The position numbers were made by a program, and so were the translations under genes. From positions 2,795,501-2,859,500 of the forward strand of contig NZ_CP011924.1 in assembly GCF_000238315.3 (NCBI RefSeq): a DNA stretch of 64,000 nucleotides, given 5' to 3'. Of this stretch, positions 50,357 to 59,889 are shown piece by piece. This stretch comes from Pseudoalteromonas piscicida. GTDB lineage: Bacteria; Pseudomonadota; Gammaproteobacteria; Enterobacterales; Alteromonadaceae. Every line of letters begins with the position of its first letter. Position 1 is the stretch's first letter. Under the pieces are notes generated by a model. The model was not told where the DNA came from, did not search any database, and saw only the letters and a list, made by a program, of their open reading frames with translations.

Positions 50357-53179
50357 ATGGATAAAATAGAAGTTAGGGGTGCCCGCACCCACAATTTAAA
50401 AGACATTTCACTCACCATTCCAAGAGACAAATTGATAGTGATCACGGGTCTTTCTGGTTCAGGGAAGTCGTCTTTAGCATTTGACACCTTATACGCAGAA
50501 GGCCAGCGTCGTTATGTTGAGTCTTTATCTGCGTACGCGAGGCAATTTTTATCGCTGATGGAAAAACCAGATGTGGATCACATTGAGGGCTTGTCTCCCG
50601 CGATTTCCATTGAGCAGAAGTCGACTTCTCACAATCCACGTTCAACCGTGGGCACCATTACCGAAATATACGACTATTTAAGATTACTCTTTGCCCGAGT
50701 GGGTGAACCGAGATGCCCTACCCATGATTTACCGTTAGCCGCACAAACTATCAGTCAAATGGTTGATACTGTATTGGCACTACCTGAGGGTAGCAAACTC
50801 ATGCTACTTGCACCGGTGGTGAAAAACCGTAAAGGTGAGCACGTAAAACTGTTAGAAGAGCTTGCGAGCCAAGGTTTTATTCGTGCACGTATTGATGGCG
50901 AGGTATGCGATCTCTCAGATCCACCGACACTAGAGTTACAGAAAAAACATACCATAGAAGTTGTGGTGGACCGTTTCAAAGTCAAAGCAGGGCTTGAGCA
51001 ACGGTTAGCCGAATCTTTTGAAACCGCGCTTGATTTGGCTGATGGCATTGCGCAAATCGCCTATATGGATGATAGTGAAGCAGACGAACTGATCTTCTCG
51101 GCCAATTTTGCCTGTCCAACTTGTGGCTATGCCATGAGCGAACTTGAACCAAGATTGTTTTCTTTCAATAACCCAGCAGGTGCCTGCCAAAGCTGTGATG
51201 GCTTGGGGGTAAAGCAGTATTTTGATCCCAAACGTGTAGTGCAAAACCCAGAACTAAGCTTATCTGGCGGTGCAATCAAAGGGTGGGATAAACGCAGTTT
51301 TTACTATTTTCAGATGCTAAGCTCAGTTGCCGAGCAATATGGATTTGACTTAGAAACGCCATTTCAGGATCTGCCGAGTAAATTTCAAAAAGTGGTATTA
51401 GAAGGCTCAGGCAAAACTAAAATCGCGTTTAAGTATCGTAATGACAGAGGCGATCTTATCACCCGCAATCACGAGTTTGAAGGCGTGTTAAACAATATGA
51501 ATCGCCGTTATCGGGAAACGGAGTCCAGTTCAGTAAGAGAAGAGCTCGCCAAATATCAAACCAGCCAAGCGTGTCCAAGTTGCCATGGCTCACGCCTGCG
51601 CGAAGAAGCTCGCCATGTGTTTATCGGCTCAACCAACCTGCCAACTGTAACAACGATGAGTATCGGCGAAGCCAGTCAATTTTTTATCGACTTAGCACTC
51701 ACAGGCCAAAAAGCACAAATTGCGGACAAAATACTCAAAGAGATCCGCGACCGTTTATCTTTCTTGATCAATGTAGGCCTAAATTACCTCTCTTTGGAGC
51801 GTAGTGCTGATACTTTATCTGGCGGTGAAGCTCAGCGGATCCGTCTTGCAAGCCAAATTGGCGCTGGTCTCGTGGGGGTAATGTACGTACTAGATGAGCC
51901 TTCAATTGGTCTACATCAGCGCGATAACGATCGTTTACTTAAAACACTCACGCACCTAAGAGATCTTGGCAACACCGTGATTGTGGTAGAGCACGACGAA
52001 GATGCTATTCGCGCAGCCGATCACATCATCGATATCGGTCCAGGCGCCGGTGTACACGGCGGCTATGTCGTCGCTGAGGGAACTCGCGATGAGATAATGC
52101 AAAGTAAAGACTCATTAACGGGTCAATATCTCAGTGGCGAGAAATGTATTGAAGTTCCAGCGCAACGCCATCAATGTGATGACAAATGGCTTGAGCTTAA
52201 AGGCGCAACGGGCAACAACCTAAAAAGTGTCGACTTAAAAGTGCCTGTTGGGCTCATGACCTGCGTAACTGGGGTATCTGGTTCGGGTAAATCTACCCTC
52301 ATTAATGACACGCTATTCAAACTTGCCCACCAGGAATTAAACGGTGCAACAACGCAAGAAGCTGCACCATATGAATCAGTTCATGGGCTAGATCACTTCG
52401 ATAAAGTTATCGATATTGATCAAAGTCCTATCGGTCGCACACCACGTTCAAACCCAGCAACTTATACAGGGATCTTTACTGCTATCCGTGAACTATTTGC
52501 GGGGACGCAAGAATCGCGTTCACGCGGTTATAAGGTTGGCCGCTTTAGTTTTAATGTTAAAGGCGGTCGCTGTGAAGCCTGTCAAGGCGATGGCGTTATC
52601 AAGGTAGAAATGCACTTCCTGCCGGATGTCTACGTTCCTTGTGATGTCTGTACCGGTAAGCGCTATAACCGTGAAACACTAGAAGTGCTGTACAAAGGTA
52701 AAAATATCCACGAAGTGTTGGAAATGACCGTTGAGGACGCTAGAGAATTTTTTGATAAAATTCCCGCAATCAATCGCAAACTACAAACTTTAATGGACGT
52801 TGGCCTTTCATACATACGCCTAGGGCAAGCAGCCACGACGTTATCCGGTGGTGAAGCGCAGCGTGTTAAGCTCGCTCGTGAACTATCAAAACGAGATACT
52901 GGCAAAACGCTCTACATTCTGGATGAGCCGACCACAGGTCTGCACTTCCATGATATTCAACAGCTACTCGCCGTACTGCATCGTCTGCGCGATCATGGTA
53001 ATACGGTATTAGTTATCGAGCATAACCTGGATGTTATCAAAACCGCGGATTGGATCGTGGACTTAGGTCCAGAGGGGGGAGCTGGAGGAGGTCAAATACT
53101 CGTCTCAGGTACACCTGAAACGGTGGCTAACTTTGCGGCTTCGCATACAGGTAAGTACCTTAAGCCTTTATTGTCTTAA
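50357..53179 (+). CDS. uvrA: UvrA, excinuclease ABC damage-recognition subunit
   Basis: UvrA dimerises and loads UvrB at DNA damage in nucleotide-excision repair. The 940-residue length equals E. coli. Walker A motifs are GLSGSGKS (31-38) and GVSGSGKS (about 640); two zinc modules (CPTC...CQSC and CEAC...CDVC) are present, and both ABC signatures ([14 protein letters not shown] and [14 protein letters not shown]). It is divergent from the solute-binding protein gene. The 175-base upstream region shows no full LexA box. Confidence 0.98.
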   Translation: MDKIEVRGARTHNLKDISLTIPRDKLIVITGLSGSGKSSLAFDTLYAEGQRRYVESLSAYARQFLSLMEKPDVDHIEGLSPAISIEQKSTSHNPRSTVGTITEIYDYLRLLFARVGEPRCPTHDLPLAAQTISQMVDTVLALPEGSKLMLLAPVVKNRKGEHVKLLEELASQGFIRARIDGEVCDLSDPPTLELQKKHTIEVVVDRFKVKAGLEQRLAESFETALDLADGIAQIAYMDDSEADELIFSANFACPTCGYAMSELEPRLFSFNNPAGACQSCDGLGVKQYFDPKRVVQNPELSLSGGAIKGWDKRSFYYFQMLSSVAEQYGFDLETPFQDLPSKFQKVVLEGSGKTKIAFKYRNDRGDLITRNHEFEGVLNNMNRRYRETESSSVREELAKYQTSQACPSCHGSRLREEARHVFIGSTNLPTVTTMSIGEASQFFIDLALTGQKAQIADKILKEIRDRLSFLINVGLNYLSLERSADTLSGGEAQRIRLASQIGAGLVGVMYVLDEPSIGLHQRDNDRLLKTLTHLRDLGNTVIVVEHDEDAIRAADHIIDIGPGAGVHGGYVVAEGTRDEIMQSKDSLTGQYLSGEKCIEVPAQRHQCDDKWLELKGATGNNLKSVDLKVPVGLMTCVTGVSGSGKSTLINDTLFKLAHQELNGATTQEAAPYESVHGLDHFDKVIDIDQSPIGRTPRSNPATYTGIFTAIRELFAGTQESRSRGYKVGRFSFNVKGGRCEACQGDGVIKVEMHFLPDVYVPCDVCTGKRYNRETLEVLYKGKNIHEVLEMTVEDAREFFDKIPAINRKLQTLMDVGLSYIRLGQAATTLSGGEAQRVKLARELSKRDTGKTLYILDEPTTGLHFHDIQQLLAVLHRLRDHGNTVLVIEHNLDVIKTADWIVDLGPEGGAGGGQILVSGTPETVANFAASHTGKYLKPLLS

Positions 53180-53202
53180 TTTCTAAAAGTCTCTATTATT
53201 GG

Positions 53203-53234
53203 TGCATAATAATTACAAATTCATTTATTATGCA
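53203..53234 (+). promoter_or_regulatory. Inverted repeat covering the start codon of the next gene
   Basis: TGCATAATAA (53203-53212) and TTATTATGCA (53225-53234) are exact inverted copies with a 12-base loop. The ATG at 53230 lies in the 3' arm. It could be an operator or an mRNA hairpin that hides the start, or simply a weak uvrA terminator without a T-run. Confidence 0.45.
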
Positions 53235-54324
53235 TCAACTTCTCGCACCAAAAAACTTAACCGCGTACCTAGCAAGACTGCGCTTTTCCATCGGCCAATT
53301 TTGGCAAAGTCTAACGCTGGCTCAACGTTATTATTTAATCAGTTTTATCATTTTTATGTTCAGCTTGAGTGAAACTGAAGATAATAATTTCATCGGCTTT
53401 TTGATCTTAATAACCACAGTAACGGCGCTATGTTATGAATTCTGGCCGAGGATCATGACCTTTTGGGAAAGTGTGCCTGGCAAAGCACTAATACTGTTAT
53501 TTTACGCCTTTATCGCGAACTTTGTGTTGGTTCAAGCTGATGGTCGTATTAATGATTTAACTGGCGTCAGCACAGATAATTTCCCTTACACACATAATTT
53601 GAGTGTGTTGCTGTCGTTACCTACTTGGTTCTTTATTACCAGTACCTTCTTGTTAATTCTCGCGCAGCTCTTTATGACCTGCTATGTCGTTGTGCTTTTC
53701 CTACTTAAGCCATTGCGTATAAAGCCTTTTTGGCACCAGAATCACTATCGCTACCCGGCAACAACAGCAATCATCAGGCTGATCATGTGTTTTGTTTTAT
53801 TAGCTTTTTTGGTGCTTGGCATCGCTAAATCAGGTGCTTCAACCGCATTTACTGAGTTTTCTTCTGATTTCAAAATAGATGAGGACGGAATTTCTTTCCA
53901 AGCCAACGCGAAAGAATCACGCACCTCTGACTCCACAGAAGAAAACGAAGGAGCATCGGAAACTCAACCACAACAGGCCAACATGAGTAGCGATACTCCA
54001 CAACAAGATGAAGCACAGCCCACGGAAGATGAGCCGGAGTCGTTAACGGTATCTATTAATAACGATCCCAACCCGGATTTGCACGAGCAAGGTAAAAACT
54101 ATAACGATGTGCTTAATCAAATACTGGCTTACTTTATCTTTCGCTTTGAGTCTGACGGAAACTCACGCTGTGAACATAGCGAAGGCAGTAATATTGTTGA
54201 ATTAAACGATTATGAGATCTTAGAGATCATGCCGGATAACGCCGCGGAATACGGCTACACCTATACAGTAAAGCCTTGTATTTCAGCGGCAATTGGCCAT
54301 CAGTTTAAGCCGCAGCAACCATAA
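53230..54324 (+). CDS. Membrane protein of unknown function with acidic periplasmic-type tail
   Basis: I do not recognise this 364-residue protein. It has about five hydrophobic segments (about residues 32-50, 54-72, 84-103, 125-160 and 178-198), then a Glu/Gln/Ser-rich, probably disordered stretch (about 225-282) and a C-terminal piece of 80 residues with two cysteines. With five spans and the tail on the other side from the N-terminus, the two cysteines could be outside the cytoplasm and form a disulfide; this is inference. It follows uvrA by 50 bases and overlaps the convergent thioesterase gene by 20 bases. The start codon lies in an inverted repeat. Confidence 0.75.
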   Translation: MHQLLAPKNLTAYLARLRFSIGQFWQSLTLAQRYYLISFIIFMFSLSETEDNNFIGFLILITTVTALCYEFWPRIMTFWESVPGKALILLFYAFIANFVLVQADGRINDLTGVSTDNFPYTHNLSVLLSLPTWFFITSTFLLILAQLFMTCYVVVLFLLKPLRIKPFWHQNHYRYPATTAIIRLIMCFVLLAFLVLGIAKSGASTAFTEFSSDFKIDEDGISFQANAKESRTSDSTEENEGASETQPQQANMSSDTPQQDEAQPTEDEPESLTVSINNDPNPDLHEQGKNYNDVLNQILAYFIFRFESDGNSRCEHSEGSNIVELNDYEILEIMPDNAAEYGYTYTVKPCISAAIGHQFKPQQP

Positions 54325-54703
54325 AAGTACCTAGCGCATCGCGCTCTTGCTGACTCAGCGGTTGGGATTGCTTAACCGCAAAGTCATATCGCACCATAAT
54401 GGTTTTACCTTCAGCACAGCATTCTCCATGCTGCCAAGCCTGCTGCAAAATCACAAATGAGCTGTTGCCGATATGTTCAACAGCCGTTTTTATTTCGACT
54501 TCCTGACCATAAAATAGCTCCCCTTTAAAAGTAACTTCGACTTTAGCAACAATCAATTTCCACTCTTTTGGATTTAAATCTGGTGTAAATATTTTGAAAA
54601 TAGGTGTGCGCGCGGCTTCAAACCACACAGGGAGTACGGTATTGTTGATATGTCCAAGCACGTCTGTTTCACAAAAACGCGGCATAAGCTTTTCAGACAG
54701 CAT
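54305..54703 (-). CDS. Acyl-CoA thioesterase (4HBT, YbgC-like)
   Basis: A hotdog-fold thioesterase of 132 residues. The 4HBT signature PRFCETDVLGHINNTVLPVWFEAAR (about residues 8-32) has the catalytic Asp and HxxN typical of the YbgC/FadM type. The substrate is probably an acyl-CoA, but chain length cannot be told. It ends inside the convergent membrane-protein gene and diverges from the oxygenase gene. Confidence 0.87.
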   Translation of the reverse strand: MLSEKLMPRFCETDVLGHINNTVLPVWFEAARTPIFKIFTPDLNPKEWKLIVAKVEVTFKGELFYGQEVEIKTAVEHIGNSSFVILQQAWQHGECCAEGKTIMVRYDFAVKQSQPLSQQERDALGTFMVAAA

Positions 54704-54732
54704 AATAACTCCAATAAAAACTAGGGAAAAAC

Positions 54733-55434
54733 ATGAGTGATTTTATTCGCGTTTACGATAACGCACTCAGTTCAGACTTTTGCGATGAATTCGTAAAGAC
54801 CTTCGATCAAAGCCCACATTTAAAACAGGGGACTACGTCTGGTGGTGTCGACTTGAGTAAAAAAGTCAGTCACGACCTTTATTTAAATTCCTATCCTGAC
54901 TATGCCAAACAGTTGCAACACATTCAACAGGTTACGGCAAAGCACTTATTTGAATACCTTGAAGAACATTTCTTTATGATCATCGGTGCATTTGGACTTA
55001 AAGTGTATCACCCCAAAACAGGTGAGCCTGTCGACCTCACTGTGGATAACTTTGAAGAAGTCGGCAAGCCACAACTCCCGGTCCTTGCTCAACAGCTGTT
55101 TCGTTTGGGTGCTATCCAAGCTCAACGCTATCAAATAAATAAAGGCGGCTACCCCTACTGGCACAGCGAAGTCTACCCTCAACATGACCATAATGAAGCC
55201 TTACACCGAGTGCTGTTATTTATGTTCTACCTTAACGATGTCGAGAAAGGTGGCGAGACCGAGTTTTATTATCAAAAGCGTAAAATTGCCCCAGTAAAAG
55301 GCTCTATGGTGATAGCACCAGGATATTTTACACATACACATAGAGGTAATATTCCGGTTTCTAACGATAAGTATATACTCACTTCGTGGGTGTTATTTAA
55401 TAGAGCAGAGCAACTCTATGGTACACCCAAATAA
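54733..55434 (+). CDS. 2-oxoglutarate/Fe(II)-dependent oxygenase (prolyl-4-hydroxylase-like)
   Basis: This 233-residue protein shows the double-stranded beta-helix oxygenase pattern of the 2OG-Fe(II) family. The iron site can be read as H144-S-E146 (in YWHSEVYP) and H201 or H203 (in FTHTHRG), with K213 (NDKYILTSW) placed where the 2-oxoglutarate-binding basic residue lies. The second ligand is Glu instead of the usual Asp. A segment typical of the family, VLLFMFYLNDVEKGGETEF, lies in between. GGGA precedes the ATG. The substrate is unknown. Confidence 0.82.
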   Translation: MSDFIRVYDNALSSDFCDEFVKTFDQSPHLKQGTTSGGVDLSKKVSHDLYLNSYPDYAKQLQHIQQVTAKHLFEYLEEHFFMIIGAFGLKVYHPKTGEPVDLTVDNFEEVGKPQLPVLAQQLFRLGAIQAQRYQINKGGYPYWHSEVYPQHDHNEALHRVLLFMFYLNDVEKGGETEFYYQKRKIAPVKGSMVIAPGYFTHTHRGNIPVSNDKYILTSWVLFNRAEQLYGTPK

Positions 55435-55451
55435 GCTACCTCTACACTTCA

Positions 55452-55490
55452 GGGGCTGTTGAACTCAAGCATGCAAGATCAACAGACCCC
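55452..55490. repeat. Short inverted repeat like the ends of the 31229 MITE
   Basis: GGGGCTGTTGA and TCAACAGACCCC face each other with a short interior. The right arm CAAGATCAACAGACCCC closely matches the right end of the MITE at 31229-31491. It may be a remnant reduced to its ends. It can also act as a terminator between the convergent oxygenase and yacL genes. Confidence 0.4.
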
Positions 55491-55497
55491 ACAGAAC

Positions 55498-55866
55498 TTA
55501 TTTAGCTTTGGTAAATTCAGCCCACTCTATCAGCATGGGTAAAAAGTCTTCATAGCCACACACCGCCATCATACCCGACTCATCTAAAGCCAGCGCGTCT
55601 TCTTGATACTGCGCTATGTCATCACTTTCATGAAATAATGCGTGGCTTTCAAATAATGCTTCTTGCGGCGTGAACGTGGCGCGGATCTCTTTTCCGGCCA
55701 ATACAAGCTCTTCTTTTTGATTTGGCAGGTTTTCAAGCTGTGTCAGCAGACTGACAATGCGCTCATGTGCAAGCTCCTCGCTTAGCCACCGACCTATCAA
55801 CGCATGCTCGTCATTTAAGCGAGCACGAAACCCAGAAAGTGGGTCACGAATAAACTGGTATTCCAT
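55498..55866 (-). CDS. yacL: YacL family protein (UPF0231)
   Basis: A 122-residue soluble protein matching the UPF0231/YacL family: the start MEYQFIRDPLSGFRARL compares with MDYEFLRDITG in E. coli YacL (120 residues), and the C-terminal CGYEDFLPML with CGVEDFL. The function is unknown. It is acidic, with no signal peptide or membrane segment. Confidence 0.85.
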   Translation of the reverse strand: MEYQFIRDPLSGFRARLNDEHALIGRWLSEELAHERIVSLLTQLENLPNQKEELVLAGKEIRATFTPQEALFESHALFHESDDIAQYQEDALALDESGMMAVCGYEDFLPMLIEWAEFTKAK

Positions 55867-55970
55867 CTTTACTTCTTAACTAAATCACCTTCTTTTATTA
55901 TACCTAAGTGGCGTCCGCTAAGCATTCATTGATAGAATTACCTTTTAACCACTCGATTGTTGGTCAATGC

Positions 55971-56873
55971 ATGTCGCCTGTTGAGATCTTATTTCCTCTC
56001 ATCTTTATCGTTATTTCTGGGTTTTTGAGTGCAAAGATAGGCTTTATCGCCATCAATCAGCTTGATGGCTTGCGTACTTTTATCTTTAATTTGTGTATTC
56101 CTGTGCTGTTATTTAGCAGTATGGTGCAAGCAGATCTGGAAAGCCTTACAACGGGTCCCTTGTTATTATCCTTTTATCTCCCAGTCGCTCTGACTTATGT
56201 AGGCTTATACCTATTTCTCTTTAAAGCGCAATATCGTTCAAAAGCAGACAGTGCAGCATTGGCATTAAGTGGCACCTACTCTAATACCGTGTTAGTCGGA
56301 TTACCGATAATCTTAATGGCACTCGGTGAGCAAGCCGCTGCCATGGTATTTATGATTATTACATTCCACAGTGCGATGCTGTTTTTTATGACTTTTTTAC
56401 TGGCAGCAAGACACAAAAATAAGGTAGATATTGTGAAACCCCTGCTGTTAAATCCAATAGTGATAAGTATTTCAAGTGGTTTGATATTGAACGTTGCTGG
56501 GTTAAAACTACCAAGTTTAATACTTGAAAGCTTTAGTTGGTTGGCAAAACCTGCTATTCCTGGGGCGCTATTTATTTTGGGTGCAAGCTTGGTGCAGTAT
56601 GGTGTACGAGGAAAGTTACACGGTGCAATATGGCTAAGTGCAGTAAAACTGATGCTACTACCGGGATTGGTTTATCTCTTTGCCACTTATTTAGGATTAT
56701 CAACTCAACAAGTTCAGGTAGTGACTCTAATGAGTGCCTCTCCTTTAGGCATTAATGCCTATCTTGTTGCTAGACAGCTCGACAGCCAACAAGCAACGCT
56801 TGCGGCTACCGTTGTGCTGTCTACTGTGCTGAGTATGGTCAGCCTGACTGGGTGGTTATACTTTTTGGTATAA
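55971..56873 (+). CDS. AEC-family transporter (auxin-efflux-carrier type)
   Basis: A 300-residue membrane protein with about ten hydrophobic segments in two halves, the AEC pattern. The typical segment LSGTYSNTVLVGLPI is in the fourth span region, and ASPLGINAYLVARQ, the paired motif, is near the end. Members export malonate, auxin or other organic acids; the substrate here is not known. I choose the ATG at 55971 (MSPVEILFPLIFIV), as a GTG at 55908 adds a polar extension not typical of the family. Confidence 0.85.
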   Translation: MSPVEILFPLIFIVISGFLSAKIGFIAINQLDGLRTFIFNLCIPVLLFSSMVQADLESLTTGPLLLSFYLPVALTYVGLYLFLFKAQYRSKADSAALALSGTYSNTVLVGLPIILMALGEQAAAMVFMIITFHSAMLFFMTFLLAARHKNKVDIVKPLLLNPIVISISSGLILNVAGLKLPSLILESFSWLAKPAIPGALFILGASLVQYGVRGKLHGAIWLSAVKLMLLPGLVYLFATYLGLSTQQVQVVTLMSASPLGINAYLVARQLDSQQATLAATVVLSTVLSMVSLTGWLYFLV

Positions 56874-56876
56874 CCG

Positions 56877-57104
56877 TTAATACCTAGGCGGCGTATACTT
56901 AGCAGCATCAATAATAGCCCACAAATGGAAAACGGCGGCAATCACGGGTGGAACCAATAAAAACCACAGCGCATACCCACCTACAACAACAATTGCGAAG
57001 ATTAAAGCCGCCAATATACGACCTTGAACCAACTGACCAAGGCCAGGGAAAAAGACGTTACAAATCGCTGCAATTACATTACCACCAGAACCTTGTCCAG
57101 ACAT
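56877..57104 (-). CDS. Small TM2-like membrane protein
   Basis: This 75-residue protein has two hydrophobic segments (about residues 9-30 and 32-60) and the motif FFPGLGQLVQGR between them, the pattern of small TM2-like membrane proteins. A good AGAGG ribosome-binding site lies ahead of its ATG. The tail ends KYTPPRY. The function is unknown. It faces the AEC gene with only three bases between the stops. Confidence 0.75.
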   Translation of the reverse strand: MSGQGSGGNVIAAICNVFFPGLGQLVQGRILAALIFAIVVVGGYALWFLLVPPVIAAVFHLWAIIDAAKYTPPRY

Positions 57105-57324
57105 AGTTACCTCTCTTAGTTACTTAAAGTCTTTCTTTTTAATATATCAGATTTCATGCCAACCCTAACACTTTGATTTTAAAAGGAAACAATGAAACTC
57201 AATATTTTCTGTTCACTATAAGTTAGCCTAAACCACTAACTTTTAGCTTAAAGTTTAGCTATATTATGATGCGTAATTCAATCACTTTGATTTACATAAA
57301 ATAATAATGAAAACAGGATGTCTT

Positions 57325-58638
57325 ATGCTTAGCAAGTTTACCACCCCGCTAACAAAATTAGTCGACAAGTATCTACCCGATCCATTTGTGATTGTACTTT
57401 TACTCACTTTTTTGGTGATGATACTCGCTGCACTATTTACTCCAGCAACGCCTGTCATGGTGCTTGAGGCATGGGGTAGTGGTTTTTGGAAGCTGCTTAC
57501 TTTTGCGATGCAAATGTTGTTAGTTTTATTATGTGGTCACATGCTTGCCGTGACCCCTCCAATAGCGAAAGCACTAGACCGTATAGCTGGCCTAGCTAAG
57601 ACTCACTCTCAAGCAATTATACTCACTACCTTTGTTGCGATGAGCGCCAGCTGGCTAAATTGGGGGTTTGGCTTAGTTGTCGGAGCTTTGTTTGCAAAGG
57701 CCATCGCTCGAAAAGTGAAAGTCGATTATCGCCTGTTAGTGGCCAGTGCTTACTCTGGTTTTGTTGTTTGGCACGCTGGTCTATCAGGCTCAGTCCCTCT
57801 AACTATCGCAACCCTGGGCCACTTTAGTGAAAAGAGCATCGGTATTGTTACCACTTCAGAGACAATCTTTGCACCTTTTAACCTGCTCATCGTACTCAGT
57901 ATTTTTATCGTTTTACCACTTATAAATAAACTGATGCTTCCCAAAGATGATGACGCAGTTATTGTTGATAAAGAAAAGCTCATTGAACAAAGTAATGATA
58001 TCAGTACCCACAATACTCCGGCTGCAAAATTAGAAAATGCCTCATGGCTTGGTATGTTAGGAGGAGCAATCGGTCTTAGCTATCTAGGCTTTTACTTTAT
58101 ATTTAATGCAGGCACATTGACATTGAATATCGTCATAGCCCTGTTTTTGTTCTTAGCCATGCTGCTACACAAAACCCCTGCGAATATTCTCAATGGTCTA
58201 CAACAAGCAATTCAAGGTGGTGCCGGTATCGTGATCCAGTTTCCTTTTTATGCTGGGATCATGGCTATGATGGTAGAAACAGGACTTGCGCAACAAATAT
58301 CTCAAGGATTTGTTTCTATTAGCAGTCAATGGACATTACCACTGTGGAGCTTTTTAAGCGCAGGCCTTGTAAATATATTTGTGCCTTCAGGTGGCGGTCA
58401 GTGGGCGGTACAAGCACCAATTATCATTCCCGCAGCAGAAGCACTTAATGCAGACATAGCCAGAGTCGCGATGGCCGTTGCTTGGGGTGATGCTTGGACT
58501 AACCTGATCCAGCCATTTTGGGCACTCCCGGTACTTGCAATTGCAGGCCTTAAAGCCAAAGATATTATGGGATTTTGCCTAGTACAATTGCTGGTAACGG
58601 GTGTAATTATCGCAACTTTATTGTTGCTGCCTCTGTAA
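57325..58638 (+). CDS. atoE: Short-chain fatty acid transporter, AtoE family
   Basis: The 437-residue protein has about 11 membrane spans and matches E. coli AtoE along its length: KYLPDPFVIVLLLTFL, NWGFGLVVGALFA, FPFYAGIMAMM and VPSGGGQWAVQAP are shared blocks. AtoE takes up short-chain fatty acids such as butyrate or acetoacetate. There are no atoDAB genes beside it. The start at 57325 is chosen for its AGGA site; the ATG at 57307 adds six residues. Confidence 0.9.
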   Translation: MLSKFTTPLTKLVDKYLPDPFVIVLLLTFLVMILAALFTPATPVMVLEAWGSGFWKLLTFAMQMLLVLLCGHMLAVTPPIAKALDRIAGLAKTHSQAIILTTFVAMSASWLNWGFGLVVGALFAKAIARKVKVDYRLLVASAYSGFVVWHAGLSGSVPLTIATLGHFSEKSIGIVTTSETIFAPFNLLIVLSIFIVLPLINKLMLPKDDDAVIVDKEKLIEQSNDISTHNTPAAKLENASWLGMLGGAIGLSYLGFYFIFNAGTLTLNIVIALFLFLAMLLHKTPANILNGLQQAIQGGAGIVIQFPFYAGIMAMMVETGLAQQISQGFVSISSQWTLPLWSFLSAGLVNIFVPSGGGQWAVQAPIIIPAAEALNADIARVAMAVAWGDAWTNLIQPFWALPVLAIAGLKAKDIMGFCLVQLLVTGVIIATLLLLPL

Positions 58639-58661
58639 GAAGGTGCGTAACGCACCTTCTT
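58637..58661. terminator. Hairpin between convergent atoE and the M50 peptidase gene
   Basis: AAGAAGGTGCG-TAA-CGCACCTTCTT, a perfect 11-base stem that includes the last base of the atoE stop codon. T-runs are poor, but the stem is strong and central to the two convergent genes. Confidence 0.65.
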
Positions 58662-58668
58662 ACACAGA

Positions 58669-59679
58669 TTAACTTGATAAAATTTTCATTGGTAAGCTTA
58701 GGATTGGATTCTCTGAATCAGCAAAATGCATCATTACCGCAACATGACCTGTAATAACAACTATATACATAATGGCGCTGACCACTTGCCCATATCGGTC
58801 AAGGGGTAATAAGTGACTGTAATTACGGCCACGCCACTCAATCAGGATTTCAAAACTACCAATCAATATGAATATCACCAGTAGGATTAAGCCAAAGGTG
58901 TAACTTATCCAGAGGCCGAATAATACTCCTGCCATACACGCTAATAACCCCACCCAAGAGCGCATTGAAAAGCTTATACTTTTTAGAACATGCCCACCAT
59001 CTAACGGCAAAATGGGTAGTAAATTGAATAAGTTCAACAGCGCACTTAATACAGCAACACCAGCAAAGATTTCCATCTCTGTCGCGTAATACAACACCAC
59101 TCCAAGGACTGAGGTTATTAAACCAAATGCCGGTCCCATCAACGAAATAACCACATCTTGCCAGCGGGTCGTGATCTTATCGTCACTTACAGCCAGACCA
59201 CCAACGAAAGGGATCAAATAGATACCTTTTGTTTTAATCCCAAAATAGCGCATAGCGCGGACGTGGCCATATTCATGAACGACTAAGCAAGCCACAAGCA
59301 TAAGCGCAAACTGCCAAGAAAATAGCCATGCGTATCCAGCCACGGATGCGCCAGCCAACGCAGCTTTAACCACCTTTACACTTTTAAATAACTTTAAGCC
59401 CAATGCTGCCAAACCAAATAAGCTGCGTTTTTCTTTAGGTGTTTCAGTGCTCACTTCAAGCCACTGAAGTTCAGCTCCATTGACTGCAATACCAAGTAAC
59501 CCCTGAGGTAACTGCTCTGTATTTACCGCCAGTGCTTGTCCATCAATGGTCGCGAAAATGCCATTATGTTGCTCTTCAAAGGTAATCGCTTGTTGCTCGA
59601 CAAAAAGCTGTACTACTTGTTGTTGGTTAAAAAAGATAGATACCGCTTTGTCCGCTAGTGAAAACTCGACTCTATTCAT
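58669..59679 (-). CDS. Site-2-protease-like M50 metalloprotease
   Basis: An intramembrane zinc protease of 336 residues. The HExxH motif is HEYGH (about residues 135-139), in a membrane span, and the third ligand is in LLPILPLDGGH (about 228-238). A soluble N-terminal domain of about 85 residues comes before the first span. The substrate cannot be told, and no anti-sigma factor gene is near. I use ATG 59679 with GGAT ten bases upstream, instead of a TTG at 59691. Confidence 0.88.
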   Translation of the reverse strand: MNRVEFSLADKAVSIFFNQQQVVQLFVEQQAITFEEQHNGIFATIDGQALAVNTEQLPQGLLGIAVNGAELQWLEVSTETPKEKRSLFGLAALGLKLFKSVKVVKAALAGASVAGYAWLFSWQFALMLVACLVVHEYGHVRAMRYFGIKTKGIYLIPFVGGLAVSDDKITTRWQDVVISLMGPAFGLITSVLGVVLYYATEMEIFAGVAVLSALLNLFNLLPILPLDGGHVLKSISFSMRSWVGLLACMAGVLFGLWISYTFGLILLVIFILIGSFEILIEWRGRNYSHLLPLDRYGQVVSAIMYIVVITGHVAVMMHFADSENPILSLPMKILSS

Positions 59680-59889
59680 ATTCAGATCCAAAGGTCATTT
59701 GGGGCATTATCGCTAAAAGCGTCCGCTTCATAAAGTGCTGCCGAAATCTGAATTAGAAAAATGCAGGTAAAGTGTCATTATTGTGCATCAAATTGAGTAA
59801 AAATCACCTTTTAAAGCGTTTTGAGATTTGAGCACTTTAAATTATTTGTACTAGACTTTAAGGAGGTAAGGTATACGAAGGAATTGTTA

